This document shows positions 8,976 to 17,014 of a stretch of DNA of 64,000 nucleotides, in pieces; position 1 is the stretch's first letter, and every line of letters starts with the position of its first letter. The DNA is from Campylobacter concisus (GTDB lineage: Bacteria; Campylobacterota; Campylobacteria; Campylobacterales; Campylobacteraceae). The stretch covers positions 1-64,000 of the forward strand of contig NZ_NDYP01000001.1 of the NCBI RefSeq assembly GCF_002165775.1, written 5' to 3'. The notes beneath the pieces were generated by a model. It was not told the origin of the DNA and searched no databases. It worked only from the letters and a program-made list of their open reading frames with translations. A program made the translations under genes and the position numbers.

Positions 8976-10625
8976 ATGGGTATTAATTTAAAATCACAAA
9001 ATATTAAAATCTACGCCATCATCTTGCTTGCTAGCCTTTTTGTGATATTTCTTGGGCTAAATATTTATAGCAATGCAAAAGAGAAAATCATAGAACTATC
9101 TGATAAAAATAACATAGCAGTTAGCAAAAATATCGTAAATAACTTTCAAATTTGGCTTGATGAACGTATAAATTCACTCATTCGTGCGTCAAAATTTATA
9201 CAAAATGCAGACATTGTAGATGACGATGAAAAGACAGCTGGCTTTATAAAGCTCTTTAAGCAAAACGCAAAAGAATTTGATCTAATGCAGCTTTTAAGGG
9301 ATGATGGAGAAATTTTTGTAGATGGAGAGAAAATTTTAGAAGAAGTTATGCCAAAGAGCGAAAGAGCAGGGCTTATCTGGTATGTCGAGACAAAAAATAC
9401 AAATGCCCCAAGCGTAAATTTCATGCAAAAACATAAAATTTTAAAAGGCTCAACTCTAAATTTATGCGTTCCAGTCACAAAACAAGCGAAATTTAAAGCA
9501 GCGCTTTGTGGCGTCGTGCGTATAGAAAATATCTTTAACAGCATTAAAAATTTTAGCCTTGCGCCAAATTCTTACTCATTTTTAGTGACTCATAGCGGTG
9601 AAATTTTAACATCGATACCTGATCTTGCTTTAAAAAAAGAGATCGAGGAGAAATTTAAAGAGTTGTTTTTAAAAGACGAAGACATTACAAGCTTAAAAAT
9701 AGGACAAAATTTAATCCAAGTAGCTGAGATACCAACGATAAATTGGTTTATAGGAGCTGGCACAAATAACGAAGAAGAAATTTCAGCTTTAACAAAAGAA
9801 GCTTTAAAAAATGCTCTAAGCTTGCTCTTTGCCTTCGTTGCGCTCACATTTTTAGCAAATATTCTTCATAATTTTATGTATAACAAGATAAAAAAGATAC
9901 AAGATGAGTATGAGACATTGCTGACTCATAGAGCCAAAATGAGTAAGGCTGGCGAGCTAATAAGTGGTATCAATCATCAATTCATTCAGCCAGTAAATTC
10001 GCTAAAACTAATGCTAAGCTCGTGCATAATGTTAAAAAAAGAAGGCAAATTAAGCGACGAGGAGCTAATAAATTTGCTTGAAAAAGGACAAAGCTCGGTC
10101 AAACTTCTTTCAAGTACTATTGAAATTTTTAGAAATTTTTACAAAAGCGCTGAAAATGTGAGCGAATTTGAGGTGCAAACAAGCGTTAAAAATCTAATAA
10201 CTCTCATGCACACAGAGCTAAGCCGTGCAAATGTTAGTGTAAAATTTAGCGGCTTTAACGAACAAAAAGTTCGTCAGATAGAAAATATAATCCAACAAAT
10301 TTTACTAATCCTAATACACAACGCAAAAGACTCACTTGTCGAAAGCTACAAAGATGAGCCACTAAAACGTATCATCGAGATAAAATTTAGAAGCTTTGAA
10401 GATAAATGCTACATCGGAGTTTATGACAATGGAAATGGCGTAAACGAGCAAATGAGCGAGAAAATTTTTACTTGGCTAAATACTACCAAAAAGCAAGGAA
10501 ATGGCATAGGACTTTATTTTGCTAAAAAGCTAGCACAAGAAAAGTTAAATGGTGACGTAAGACTCGTAAATAACGCAAAGCCAACGGTGTTTGAGTTAAG
10601 TTTTGATATAAATTTAAAGGACTAA
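8976..10625 (+). CDS. Membrane sensor histidine kinase with periplasmic sensor domain
   Basis: The 549-residue kinase has membrane segments at about 12-30 and 278-298 enclosing a periplasmic domain of about 245 residues with the long-helix start and beta-sheet pattern of a Cache-type sensor. The cytoplasmic part has the H-box GELISGINHQFIQP (phospho-acceptor His about 334), an N-box ILIHNAKDSL, and ATP-lid glycine motifs YDNGNGV and GNGIGLYFAKKL. It would phosphorylate the response regulator encoded one base after its stop. The ligand is unknown. The H-box residues INHQF differ from the commoner SHELR form but are typical of Cache-linked epsilonproteobacterial kinases. Confidence 0.9.
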   Translation: MGINLKSQNIKIYAIILLASLFVIFLGLNIYSNAKEKIIELSDKNNIAVSKNIVNNFQIWLDERINSLIRASKFIQNADIVDDDEKTAGFIKLFKQNAKEFDLMQLLRDDGEIFVDGEKILEEVMPKSERAGLIWYVETKNTNAPSVNFMQKHKILKGSTLNLCVPVTKQAKFKAALCGVVRIENIFNSIKNFSLAPNSYSFLVTHSGEILTSIPDLALKKEIEEKFKELFLKDEDITSLKIGQNLIQVAEIPTINWFIGAGTNNEEEISALTKEALKNALSLLFAFVALTFLANILHNFMYNKIKKIQDEYETLLTHRAKMSKAGELISGINHQFIQPVNSLKLMLSSCIMLKKEGKLSDEELINLLEKGQSSVKLLSSTIEIFRNFYKSAENVSEFEVQTSVKNLITLMHTELSRANVSVKFSGFNEQKVRQIENIIQQILLILIHNAKDSLVESYKDEPLKRIIEIKFRSFEDKCYIGVYDNGNGVNEQMSEKIFTWLNTTKKQGNGIGLYFAKKLAQEKLNGDVRLVNNAKPTVFELSFDINLKD

Positions 10626-10626
10626 A

Positions 10627-11307
10627 ATGCAAGAAGTCTTAGAAATTTTAAAAAAGACGTCCGTCTTGGTAGTTGAAGATGACGATATGGCAAGAGAGCT
10701 TATTATTAGCGGGCTTAAACCTTATTGCGAGCAGGTAATCGGTGCTTGCAATGGGCAAGATGGTGTGGAGAAATTTAAAAAGCAAGGCTTTGATATTGTG
10801 ATGAGCGATATTCATATGCCAGTGCTTAATGGCTTTGAAATGATGAATGAGATGAAGCGCACAAAACCGCACCAAAAATTTATCGTCTTTACCTCTTATG
10901 ATAGCGATGAAAATTTGATAAAAAGCATGGAGGAAGGGGCGATGCTTTTTTTAAAAAAGCCTATTGATATGAAGGATCTTAGATCAATGCTTATTAGTTT
11001 AAGTTTTGAACGAGATGAAAAGCTAGTTTATTTAAGCGATGAGGTGAGTATAAATTTAAAAAGAGAGAAAATTTATAAAAACGGCATTGAAATTTATCTT
11101 AGCTTCTTGCAAAATAAGATATTTTGGCTCTTTGCTTATAATCTAAATAAGCTAGTTACTTATGAGATGATAGAAGAATTTGTCTATGAAAGCGATGTTA
11201 GCAAGGCAGCTATCCAAAATGTGATACTTCGTCTAAAGCGTGAGCTTGGTGTGAAATTTAAAAATATCAGTGAGAGTGGATATATTTTAATCACAAAATC
11301 TGAATGA
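10627..11307 (+). CDS. OmpR-type response regulator
   Basis: The 226-residue protein has an N-terminal receiver domain with the acidic pocket EDDD (about 17-20), phospho-acceptor Asp61 in VMSDIHMPVLNG, and the conserved Lys in LFLKKPID. A C-terminal winged-helix region (about 145-226) contains ILRLKRELGVKFKNISESGY, a recognition-helix-plus-wing pattern. It is paired with the histidine kinase, from which it is separated by one base. Its targets cannot be read from the sequence. The retention-module-like gene beginning 90 bases downstream is a natural candidate for control, but no operator is evident. Confidence 0.9.
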   Translation: MQEVLEILKKTSVLVVEDDDMARELIISGLKPYCEQVIGACNGQDGVEKFKKQGFDIVMSDIHMPVLNGFEMMNEMKRTKPHQKFIVFTSYDSDENLIKSMEEGAMLFLKKPIDMKDLRSMLISLSFERDEKLVYLSDEVSINLKREKIYKNGIEIYLSFLQNKIFWLFAYNLNKLVTYEMIEEFVYESDVSKAAIQNVILRLKRELGVKFKNISESGYILITKSE

Positions 11308-11397
11308 TTTGGAATTATCGCCACCTTGTACCATAGTACAATATACAAAAGTAATTAAATATACTAAAATACCGACAAATAAAAATAAGGAATAAAG

Positions 11398-11967
11398 ATG
11401 GCAGCAGTAGCTGGTATAGTTAAAAGTGTTTCATCTGATGTTATAGCGATAGACCAAAATGATCATGTAAGAGTTTTAGACGTAAATGATAAAGTATATA
11501 TCGGAGAGGCTATAAAGGGCGAGAGCGAAAGCTCAAGCATTACAATCACTGCAAATGATGGACAAGATATATCAATAAACGGATACGATACTCTTTGGCT
11601 AGATAGTAGCGTGGTAAGCGATGATATTGGTGAGTCTAGTATAGATACTGACGCATTGTTTAAAGCACTTCTTGGCAATGATTATATATCGATTTTAGAT
11701 CATATAAATGAAAAAGTAGATGATATCCTTAGCGCAACCAATTTAGAGCAAGAAGAGCTAAATGATGAGGCTAGCGTAAATATTAGTTTTAATGAAATAG
11801 ATCCAAATTTAGCAAATGAGCATGGATTAAGAGAAGATGATCTTTTAGCTAAAATAAACGAACATAAAGAGAGTGATAAGCAGGTAGATCCTAGCTTTGA
11901 GCATACAAATCTTAATGCAACTACGATATATATAGATATCGATAACGACTTAAATAAACTTTCATAA
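11398..11967 (+). CDS. Small stand-alone protein resembling an adhesin retention module
   Basis: The 189-residue acidic protein has no signal peptide. Its first 75 residues (AGIVKSVSSDVIAIDQNDHV, then V-Y-I-G-E-A-I, a NDGQDISINGYDTLWLDSSV strand pair) closely follow the N-terminal retention module that anchors large type I secreted adhesins in the outer-membrane pore. In such adhesins thousands of residues of repeats follow; here the protein ends after an acidic helical stretch (FKALLGNDYISILDHINEKV) with its own stop and terminator. It starts at ATG with AAGGA 8 bases upstream. It may be a truncated adhesin, a partner in trans, or an independent small protein. The retention-module resemblance is a by-eye call; the function is unknown. 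Confidence 0.7.
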   Translation: MAAVAGIVKSVSSDVIAIDQNDHVRVLDVNDKVYIGEAIKGESESSSITITANDGQDISINGYDTLWLDSSVVSDDIGESSIDTDALFKALLGNDYISILDHINEKVDDILSATNLEQEELNDEASVNISFNEIDPNLANEHGLREDDLLAKINEHKESDKQVDPSFEHTNLNATTIYIDIDNDLNKLS

Positions 11968-11990
11968 ATTTGAGCTCTTTGCTCAAATTT
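11966..11990 (+). terminator. Terminator of the retention-module-like gene
   Basis: A 10-bp stem (AAATTTGAGC / GCTCAAATTT) with a 5-base loop overlaps the stop codon and is followed by CTTCTGTTTT. Confidence 0.8.
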
Positions 11991-12059
11991 CTTCTGTTTT
12001 AAAAAACTCAAATTTATATAATATCCTCTATAATAAGCCAAAAATTTCAAAGGAAAACG

Positions 12060-12797
12060 ATGAAAAAAATTCTAATCATCGCAGGCTCTTGTAATAGCGG
12101 CACAGCTGGGCTTCAAGCAGATATAAAAACATGTGCTAGGCTTAATTGTTATAGTGCAACAGCAGTAACTTCTTTGGTCGCTGAGACTACGGATGCTGTA
12201 AAGAGTGTAGTTTGCTTAGGACCTAGCTTTGTCAAAGATCAGCTAAATACGCTTGCGGAAGAATTTAGCTTTGATGCGATTAAGATAGGCATGCTATTTA
12301 GTGAAGAGATCATGGAAGTAGTGCGTGAGTTTTTACTAACTCAAAATACCAAAGTAGTAGTGCTTGATCCAGTTTGCGTCTCAAAAAGTGGACACAAGCT
12401 TATAAAAGATAGTGCGGTGACAAAGCTAAAAGAGCTAATGAGTTTAGCTACGGTAACTACTCCAAATTTAGATGAGGCAAATTTGCTTTTTGGTGATAAT
12501 TATAAAGATCTGCCTTGTGACGTCATCGTAAAAAAACATATCAGTGAAGATAGCAGTATAGACACACTTTATAAAAAAGATGGCTCACTAAGAAATTTTA
12601 AAACCCCACTTGTTAATCCGCTTGTAATGAGTGGAACTGGTTGTAGCTTCTCAACTGCACTTGCTTGCTTTTTAGCAAAGGGCAAGAGCTTAGAGGAGTC
12701 TATACAACTTTCAAAAGAGTATGTTTGCTCTATCATAAAAGAGAGCATAGATACAAAACTTGGTAAAAATCGCCTACTTTGGCATGGAGCGAAGTAA
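12060..12797 (+). CDS. thiD: Hydroxymethylpyrimidine/phosphomethylpyrimidine kinase
   Basis: The 245-residue ribokinase-fold enzyme phosphorylates hydroxymethylpyrimidine and then its phosphate in thiamine biosynthesis. It shows the family start IIAGSCNSGTAGLQADIKTC, the motif KIGMLFS, the stretch VVLDPVCVSKSGHKL and the anion-hole/catalytic region MSGTGCSFSTALACFLAKG. In most ThiD proteins the first motif reads SDSSGGAG; here Ser-Asp is replaced by Cys-Asn, a modest divergence. It stands alone on the plus strand and converges with the RDD gene 3 bases away. AAAGGAAAA precedes the ATG. Confidence 0.88.
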   Translation: MKKILIIAGSCNSGTAGLQADIKTCARLNCYSATAVTSLVAETTDAVKSVVCLGPSFVKDQLNTLAEEFSFDAIKIGMLFSEEIMEVVREFLLTQNTKVVVLDPVCVSKSGHKLIKDSAVTKLKELMSLATVTTPNLDEANLLFGDNYKDLPCDVIVKKHISEDSSIDTLYKKDGSLRNFKTPLVNPLVMSGTGCSFSTALACFLAKGKSLEESIQLSKEYVCSIIKESIDTKLGKNRLLWHGAK

Positions 12798-12800
12798 AAT

Positions 12801-13223
12801 TTACCCCTCTGATCTTTGCACGGCAGCTGAGTGAGTGATGATGTCGTGCAGATTTAGTTTATCTTTTCTAAAGAAACAAAGGCAAAGTCCAAGTATGCTA
12901 AAGCCAGCAAAGGCAAAGCAAATTTGGCGCAAGATGGTGTGAAAAAAGCTTAGTTTTCTACCGGTTTTTAGGTTTATTAGATAAATTTCTTGTGCTTTGT
13001 AGCCTGGAGTTTGTGCTTTTATGCTAAAAAAAAGGCACATTATAAGTGAGATCAAGCTATTTGCACTAAAAATAGCAATTTGGTTATGCAAAAACGCCTC
13101 TTTGCCATCAAGCACAAGATATGTTATCGCATAAAATATCGGCATACCGATGATAAAAAGATCGATAACGAAGGCCTTTGCTCTAGCCCAAATAGGTGCG
13201 ATTTTTGCCTTTTGCTTTGCCAA
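12801..13223 (-). CDS. RDD family membrane protein
   Basis: The 140-residue protein has RDD-domain features: Arg-Ala-Lys-Ala before the first segment with Asp in VIDLFIIG, a second segment after a loop, a KAQTPGYKAQEIYLINLKTG stretch, and a last segment followed by LHDIITHS. Three membrane segments are visible (about 15-38, 48-67, 100-122). The start is TTG at 13223, preceded by AGGAAA on the minus strand. Members have been linked to transport, but no role can be assigned here. It is the last gene of the purM run on the minus strand, one base after its upstream neighbour. Confidence 0.75.
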   Translation of the reverse strand: MAKQKAKIAPIWARAKAFVIDLFIIGMPIFYAITYLVLDGKEAFLHNQIAIFSANSLISLIMCLFFSIKAQTPGYKAQEIYLINLKTGRKLSFFHTILRQICFAFAGFSILGLCLCFFRKDKLNLHDIITHSAAVQRSEG

Positions 13224-13224
13224 C

Positions 13225-13482
13225 TCAATTTCCTGTATTTATGTAGATACGGCTAAATTTCTCCCAGTCATATAGATAGACTAGGTTGTCACTCTCGCCG
13301 CTATCATGCGTGACGCAGAGCATAGTAGAGGCGCGTGAGATCTTGCACCAGTGATTATAGAGATCAAGTTTTTTGATATCGCTTTCTAGTACACCAGAAC
13401 AGCCTATATACTCATAAATGCTAAGATCAAAAAAGCTCTTATTTTCGGTTTTTAGTAAGCGTTTTTTGCTATTTTCTTGCAT
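13225..13482 (-). CDS. Small hypothetical protein in the purM operon
   Basis: The 85-residue protein, rich in charged and aromatic residues with three cysteines, has no signal peptide or membrane segment. Its ATG overlaps the purM stop (TAATG), so it is translationally coupled to purM, and its stop is one base before the RDD gene start. Notable stretches are FFDLSIYEYIGCSGVLESD and LVYLYDWEKFSRIYI. I do not recognise a family. The tight coupling makes it a real gene rather than a chance frame. Confidence 0.65.
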   Translation of the reverse strand: MQENSKKRLLKTENKSFFDLSIYEYIGCSGVLESDIKKLDLYNHWCKISRASTMLCVTHDSGESDNLVYLYDWEKFSRIYINTGN

Positions 13483-14465
13483 TAAACTAGCTCTACGCCT
13501 TTGCCATTTACTACTTCACCGATCACGTAGCCATCGCTGCTAGCTAGGACAGCGTCAACGTTTTCTTTTGACACAACTAATATCATGCCAACGCCCATGT
13601 TAAAGGTTCTCATCATCTCGCTATCTTCTACTTTTTGAGCGATGATTTTAAAAATTTCAGGCGTTTTTATAGCGCTTTTTTGCACCTTTGCGCCAAGTCC
13701 AGCAGGGAAGACGCGAGGCAAGTTTTCAACTATGCCACCACCGGTGATGTGAGCCATTGCCGTAATCTTATCCTTTAATCTTAAAAAGTCGCTCACGTAA
13801 ATTCTAGTTGGCTCAAGAAGTACGTCGATGAGCTTTTTATCGCCTACTTTTTCATCAAATTTTAGTCCAAGCTCGCTAACTACTTTTCTTGCAAGAGAGA
13901 AGCCATTTGAGTGCAGGCCACTACTAGGAAGTGCGACTAAAACGTCACCAGCTTTTACAAATTTGCTTCTGTCGATCTCATCAGCCTCAGCGATACCAAC
14001 GGCAAATCCAGCAAGATCGAAGTCGCCTTTTTCATACATCGACGGCATCTCCGCTGTCTCGCCGCCGATAAGTGCGCATTGCGCCTTTTTGCAGCCATTT
14101 GCGATGCTTTTTACAACCTCTTTGGCACTCTCTATCTCAAGCTTTGCCGTTGCGTAGTAATCGAGAAAAAAGAGTGGTGTGGCGAAGTTACAGATGAGGT
14201 CGTTTACGCACATTGCGACTAGATCCTCGCCCACGCTGTCAAATTTCTTAGCGTCGATAGCTAGGCGAAGCTTTGTGCCGACACCGTCAGTCGCGCCTAG
14301 AATGGCTGGATTTTTATACCCGCTTGGTAGTCTGACCGCTCCTGAAAATGACCCAATGCCACCTATAACGTTTGGTGTTTGTGTAGATTTTACGAAAGGC
14401 TTTATCGCCTCAACAAAGCTATTTCCAGCATCTATATCCACTCCAGCATCTTTATAGCTTATCAT
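13482..14465 (-). CDS. purM: Phosphoribosylformylglycinamidine cyclo-ligase (AIR synthase)
   Basis: The 327-residue enzyme closes the imidazole ring in purine biosynthesis (FGAM + ATP to AIR). Typical features are the start ISYKDAGVDIDAGN, the ATP-loop region GGIGSFSG, GATDGVGTKLRLA, the signature ALIGGETAEMPSMY and AHITGGGIVENLPRV. The length is as expected, slightly short at the C terminus. It is divergent from coaE, the intervening 80 bases presumably holding both promoters. Confidence 0.96.
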   Translation of the reverse strand: MISYKDAGVDIDAGNSFVEAIKPFVKSTQTPNVIGGIGSFSGAVRLPSGYKNPAILGATDGVGTKLRLAIDAKKFDSVGEDLVAMCVNDLICNFATPLFFLDYYATAKLEIESAKEVVKSIANGCKKAQCALIGGETAEMPSMYEKGDFDLAGFAVGIAEADEIDRSKFVKAGDVLVALPSSGLHSNGFSLARKVVSELGLKFDEKVGDKKLIDVLLEPTRIYVSDFLRLKDKITAMAHITGGGIVENLPRVFPAGLGAKVQKSAIKTPEIFKIIAQKVEDSEMMRTFNMGVGMILVVSKENVDAVLASSDGYVIGEVVNGKGVELV

Positions 14466-14545
14466 CTTTACCCTTTTTTGTAATTTTTTAAAACTTTAGC
14501 CAAAAGTTGCTAAAATTGTCATCAATTTTCAAAAATGGAGCGAGT

Positions 14546-15142
14546 TTGCAGAAATTTCCAAACGCTTATGTCGTCACAGGCTCGATCGCTAGCGGTAAAA
14601 GCACGGCTATAAATTTGCTAAAAAAACGAGGCTTTAGTGTGATTGATGCGGACGTGATCGCTCATGAACAGCTTGAAATTTGTAAATGTGAGATAGTAGA
14701 ATTTTTTGGCGAGCAAATTTTAGACGAAGTTGGCAAGATCGATCGTCAAAAACTTGGTGCCATTGTTTTTAATGATCCAAAAAAATTAAAAATTTTAGAG
14801 CAAATTTTGCATCCAAAGATAAAGGAAGAAATTTTATCTCGTGCTACGAATCTTGAGTGCTTGGGGCAGGTTTATTTTGTCGATATTCCTTTGTTTTTTG
14901 AAAAAGAGGATCGATACGCTGAGTTTAAAAATATAGCTGTGATCTATGCGCCAAAAGAGCTTTTGCTAAGCCGCTTAATGAGCCGAAATGGTCTAAGTTT
15001 AGAGGACGCAAAAGCAAGAGTGGAGCTTCAGATGGATATCGAGCAAAAGCGAAAAAGGGCAAATTTTATCATAGATAATAGTGATGATAAAAAAAATTTA
15101 GAGCAAGAACTAGAGAAATTTCTAAGGCAAATTTGCGGCTAG
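14546..15142 (+). CDS. coaE: Dephospho-CoA kinase
   Basis: The enzyme performs the last step of coenzyme A synthesis. It has the P-loop GSIASGKST, the DADVIAHE motif, the lid region LLSRLMSRNGLSLEDAKAR and the adenine-binding end ANFIIDNS. The start chosen is TTG at 14546 because GGAG lies 5 bases before it and the product then begins at the conserved strand (QKFPNAYVVTGSI); a longer frame from a TTG at 14507 lacks a ribosome site. The resulting protein is 198 residues. Confidence 0.93.
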   Translation: MQKFPNAYVVTGSIASGKSTAINLLKKRGFSVIDADVIAHEQLEICKCEIVEFFGEQILDEVGKIDRQKLGAIVFNDPKKLKILEQILHPKIKEEILSRATNLECLGQVYFVDIPLFFEKEDRYAEFKNIAVIYAPKELLLSRLMSRNGLSLEDAKARVELQMDIEQKRKRANFIIDNSDDKKNLEQELEKFLRQICG

Positions 15143-15192
15143 TTTTATATAAATTTGGCAAAAATAAGTAGAGTAATGTTAAAGGAAAAATA

Positions 15193-15936
15193 ATGCAAGT
15201 TTCAAAGTACAACGCTAGTGGCAACGATTTTGTAATATTTCATACATTTTTGAGTAAAGATAGAAGTGAACTAGCAAGGCAAATTTGCAGCAGAACGAAC
15301 GGTGTGGGAGCTGATGGGCTCATCGTGCTTTTGCCTTACGAAAAGGGCGTGAAATGGGAGTTTTACAACAGCGACGGAAGCTACGCTGCGATGTGTGGCA
15401 ACGGCTCGCGCGCGGCTGCTAGATATGCCTATCTAAATGGTCTTGTTAGTTCAAACGAATTTGTCTTGCTAACTGGTAGTGGCGAGGTTATGGCAAGTGT
15501 GAAAAACGAGTGTGTCGAGGTTGTGCTAACAAGTCCAAAGATTTTAAGCGAGCCGCTAAATGAAAACGGCAAAACTTGGTATTTTTATGATACTGGCGTG
15601 CCTCACCTTGTAAATTTTACACAAAATTTAGAGGAATTTGACGTCAAAGAGTGCAGGGCGCTTCGTCAAAAATACAATGCAAATGTAAATTTGGCCAAAT
15701 TTGAGGGTGGAGCTTTAAAGGTGAGAACCTACGAAAGGGGCGTAGAGGACGAGACGCTAGCTTGTGGCACTGGTATGGCGGCTTGCTTTTACGGCGCTAC
15801 TTTAAATTTAAACGCAGCGCAATGCATAAAAGTCTATCCAAAAAGCGGCGAGGAGCTTGGACTTAGGCTAGAAAACGGCAAAATCTTATTTAGTGGAGCG
15901 GTGAAACACTGTTTTAATACGAGTATTGAAATTTAG
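15193..15936 (+). CDS. dapF: Diaminopimelate epimerase
   Basis: The 247-residue enzyme converts LL- to meso-diaminopimelate for lysine and peptidoglycan synthesis. Both catalytic cysteines are visible in their motifs: MCGNGSRAAARYA (about residue 73) and ETLACGTGMAA (about 190). The start YNASGNDFVIF is typical. It follows coaE by 50 bases with AAAGGAAAAA before the ATG and may share its transcript. Confidence 0.96.
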   Translation: MQVSKYNASGNDFVIFHTFLSKDRSELARQICSRTNGVGADGLIVLLPYEKGVKWEFYNSDGSYAAMCGNGSRAAARYAYLNGLVSSNEFVLLTGSGEVMASVKNECVEVVLTSPKILSEPLNENGKTWYFYDTGVPHLVNFTQNLEEFDVKECRALRQKYNANVNLAKFEGGALKVRTYERGVEDETLACGTGMAACFYGATLNLNAAQCIKVYPKSGEELGLRLENGKILFSGAVKHCFNTSIEI

Positions 15937-16127
15937 CTTTTAGAACGAGTTTTAGGGCCTACTCTTAGCTAGTTATGGTAAGCAAATTTTTCAAATTTAC
16001 ATCACTAAATTTGTACTCGGCTGATGAAGTAAAATTTTATATGTGGTTTTAATTTGAAATTTGAATACAAAATAACTAAGTTAAAATCTCGAAAAATAAA
16101 TTTTAATAAAAATTTGATAGGAATTTA

Positions 16128-16157
16128 AAAAAAAGAAAATCTCCGCCGAAGCGGAGA
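16128..16157 (-). terminator. Terminator of rpmI-rplT
   Basis: Read on the minus strand, a 7-bp GC-rich stem (TCTCCGC / GCGGAGA) with a TTCG tetraloop is followed by TTTTCTTTTTTT. It lies just after the rplT stop and is one of the clearest terminators in the window. Confidence 0.93.
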
Positions 16158-16164
16158 AAAGGTG

Positions 16165-16521
16165 TTATTTCAAAGCATCTTTTGCTTGTTTTGCAAGTGC
16201 CGCAAATGCCTTCGCGTCATTCATAGCTAGATCAGCTAAAATTTTTCTATCAAGTTCGATCTTAGCTTTGTTTAAGCCGTTGATAAATCTTGAATAGCTA
16301 ATGTCGTTTAGTCTGCAAGCTGCATTGATACGAACGATCCATAAACGTCTGAAATCACGTTTTTTCTGGCGTCTGTCGCGGTATGCGTAAACTAAACTTC
16401 TCTCTAGTTGCTCTTTAGCTTTTCTAAAGTGTTTATGTCTAGCACTAAAAAAGCCACGTGCTAGCTTTAAAACTTTCTTATGGCGTCTTCTTCTAACTAC
16501 GCCTGTTTTTACTCTTGCCAT
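16165..16521 (-). CDS. rplT: 50S ribosomal protein L20
   Basis: The 118-residue basic protein ([56 protein letters not shown]) is unmistakable L20, a 23S rRNA assembly protein. It is the second gene after rpmI with a 99-base gap. In many bacteria infC precedes rpmI-rplT; here infC sits 32 kb away with thrS, as in other Campylobacter. Confidence 0.98.
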   Translation of the reverse strand: MARVKTGVVRRRRHKKVLKLARGFFSARHKHFRKAKEQLERSLVYAYRDRRQKKRDFRRLWIVRINAACRLNDISYSRFINGLNKAKIELDRKILADLAMNDAKAFAALAKQAKDALK

Positions 16522-16620
16522 ATTTATCCTTTTACAAATTGGCGCTCACGAAGTGAGTCTTGCCCCTAAATTTGGGGGAGTTTGAATGACTTTTTGTCAA
16601 AAACTTAAATCTACAGCTGC

Positions 16621-16812
16621 TTATACGCCGAGCATTTTGCGAACGGCTGGGACATTTGTGCTGTCCACGTATTGTGGGCCACGCAAATCTCTCATACGCT
16701 TACTAGGTTTTTTTGTTAAGATATGGCTTCTAAAAGCAGAGCCTCTTTTTATCTTATTTTTACCTACTTTAAAGCGCTTAGCAGCACCGCGAACGGTTTT
16801 CATCTTTGGCAT
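16621..16812 (-). CDS. rpmI: 50S ribosomal protein L35
   Basis: The 63-residue basic protein starts [20 protein letters not shown] and carries the L35 pattern with [22 protein letters not shown] precedes the ATG. It heads the rpmI-rplT pair. Confidence 0.97.
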   Translation of the reverse strand: MPKMKTVRGAAKRFKVGKNKIKRGSAFRSHILTKKPSKRMRDLRGPQYVDSTNVPAVRKMLGV

Positions 16813-16834
16813 GCTAATCCTTTTTGAAATTTTA

Positions 16835-16862
16835 TACGCAATTGCGTAAGTTTTGGATTATA
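16835..16862 (-). promoter_or_regulatory. rpmI promoter -10 box and adjacent palindrome
   Basis: On the minus strand TATAAT (16857-16862) lies 45 bases before the rpmI start. Between it and the gene is a perfect 14-base palindrome, TACGCAATTGCGTA (16835-16848), in the 5' leader. L20 is known to repress its own operon through leader RNA in E. coli and Bacillus; whether this palindrome takes part is not known. Confidence 0.55.
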
Positions 16863-16971
16863 GCGAAAATACCTTTAGAAAATTTAAATTTCACTTAGAC
16901 AAAATTTGCAATAAATTTACATTAAACTTAAAAGAATTTTAAAATTTATAATTAAATTATTAAAAATTGCA

Positions 16972-16977
16972 TATAAT
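16972..16977 (+). promoter_or_regulatory. Putative -10 box of the C69 peptidase gene
   Basis: TATAAT preceded by T/A-rich sequence, as is usual for Campylobacter sigma-70 promoters. The gene start is 38 bases downstream with AAAGGAG. Confidence 0.5.
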
Positions 16978-17014
16978 CACATGAAGAAATTTTATTTCAC
17001 TAAAGGAGTAAAGA

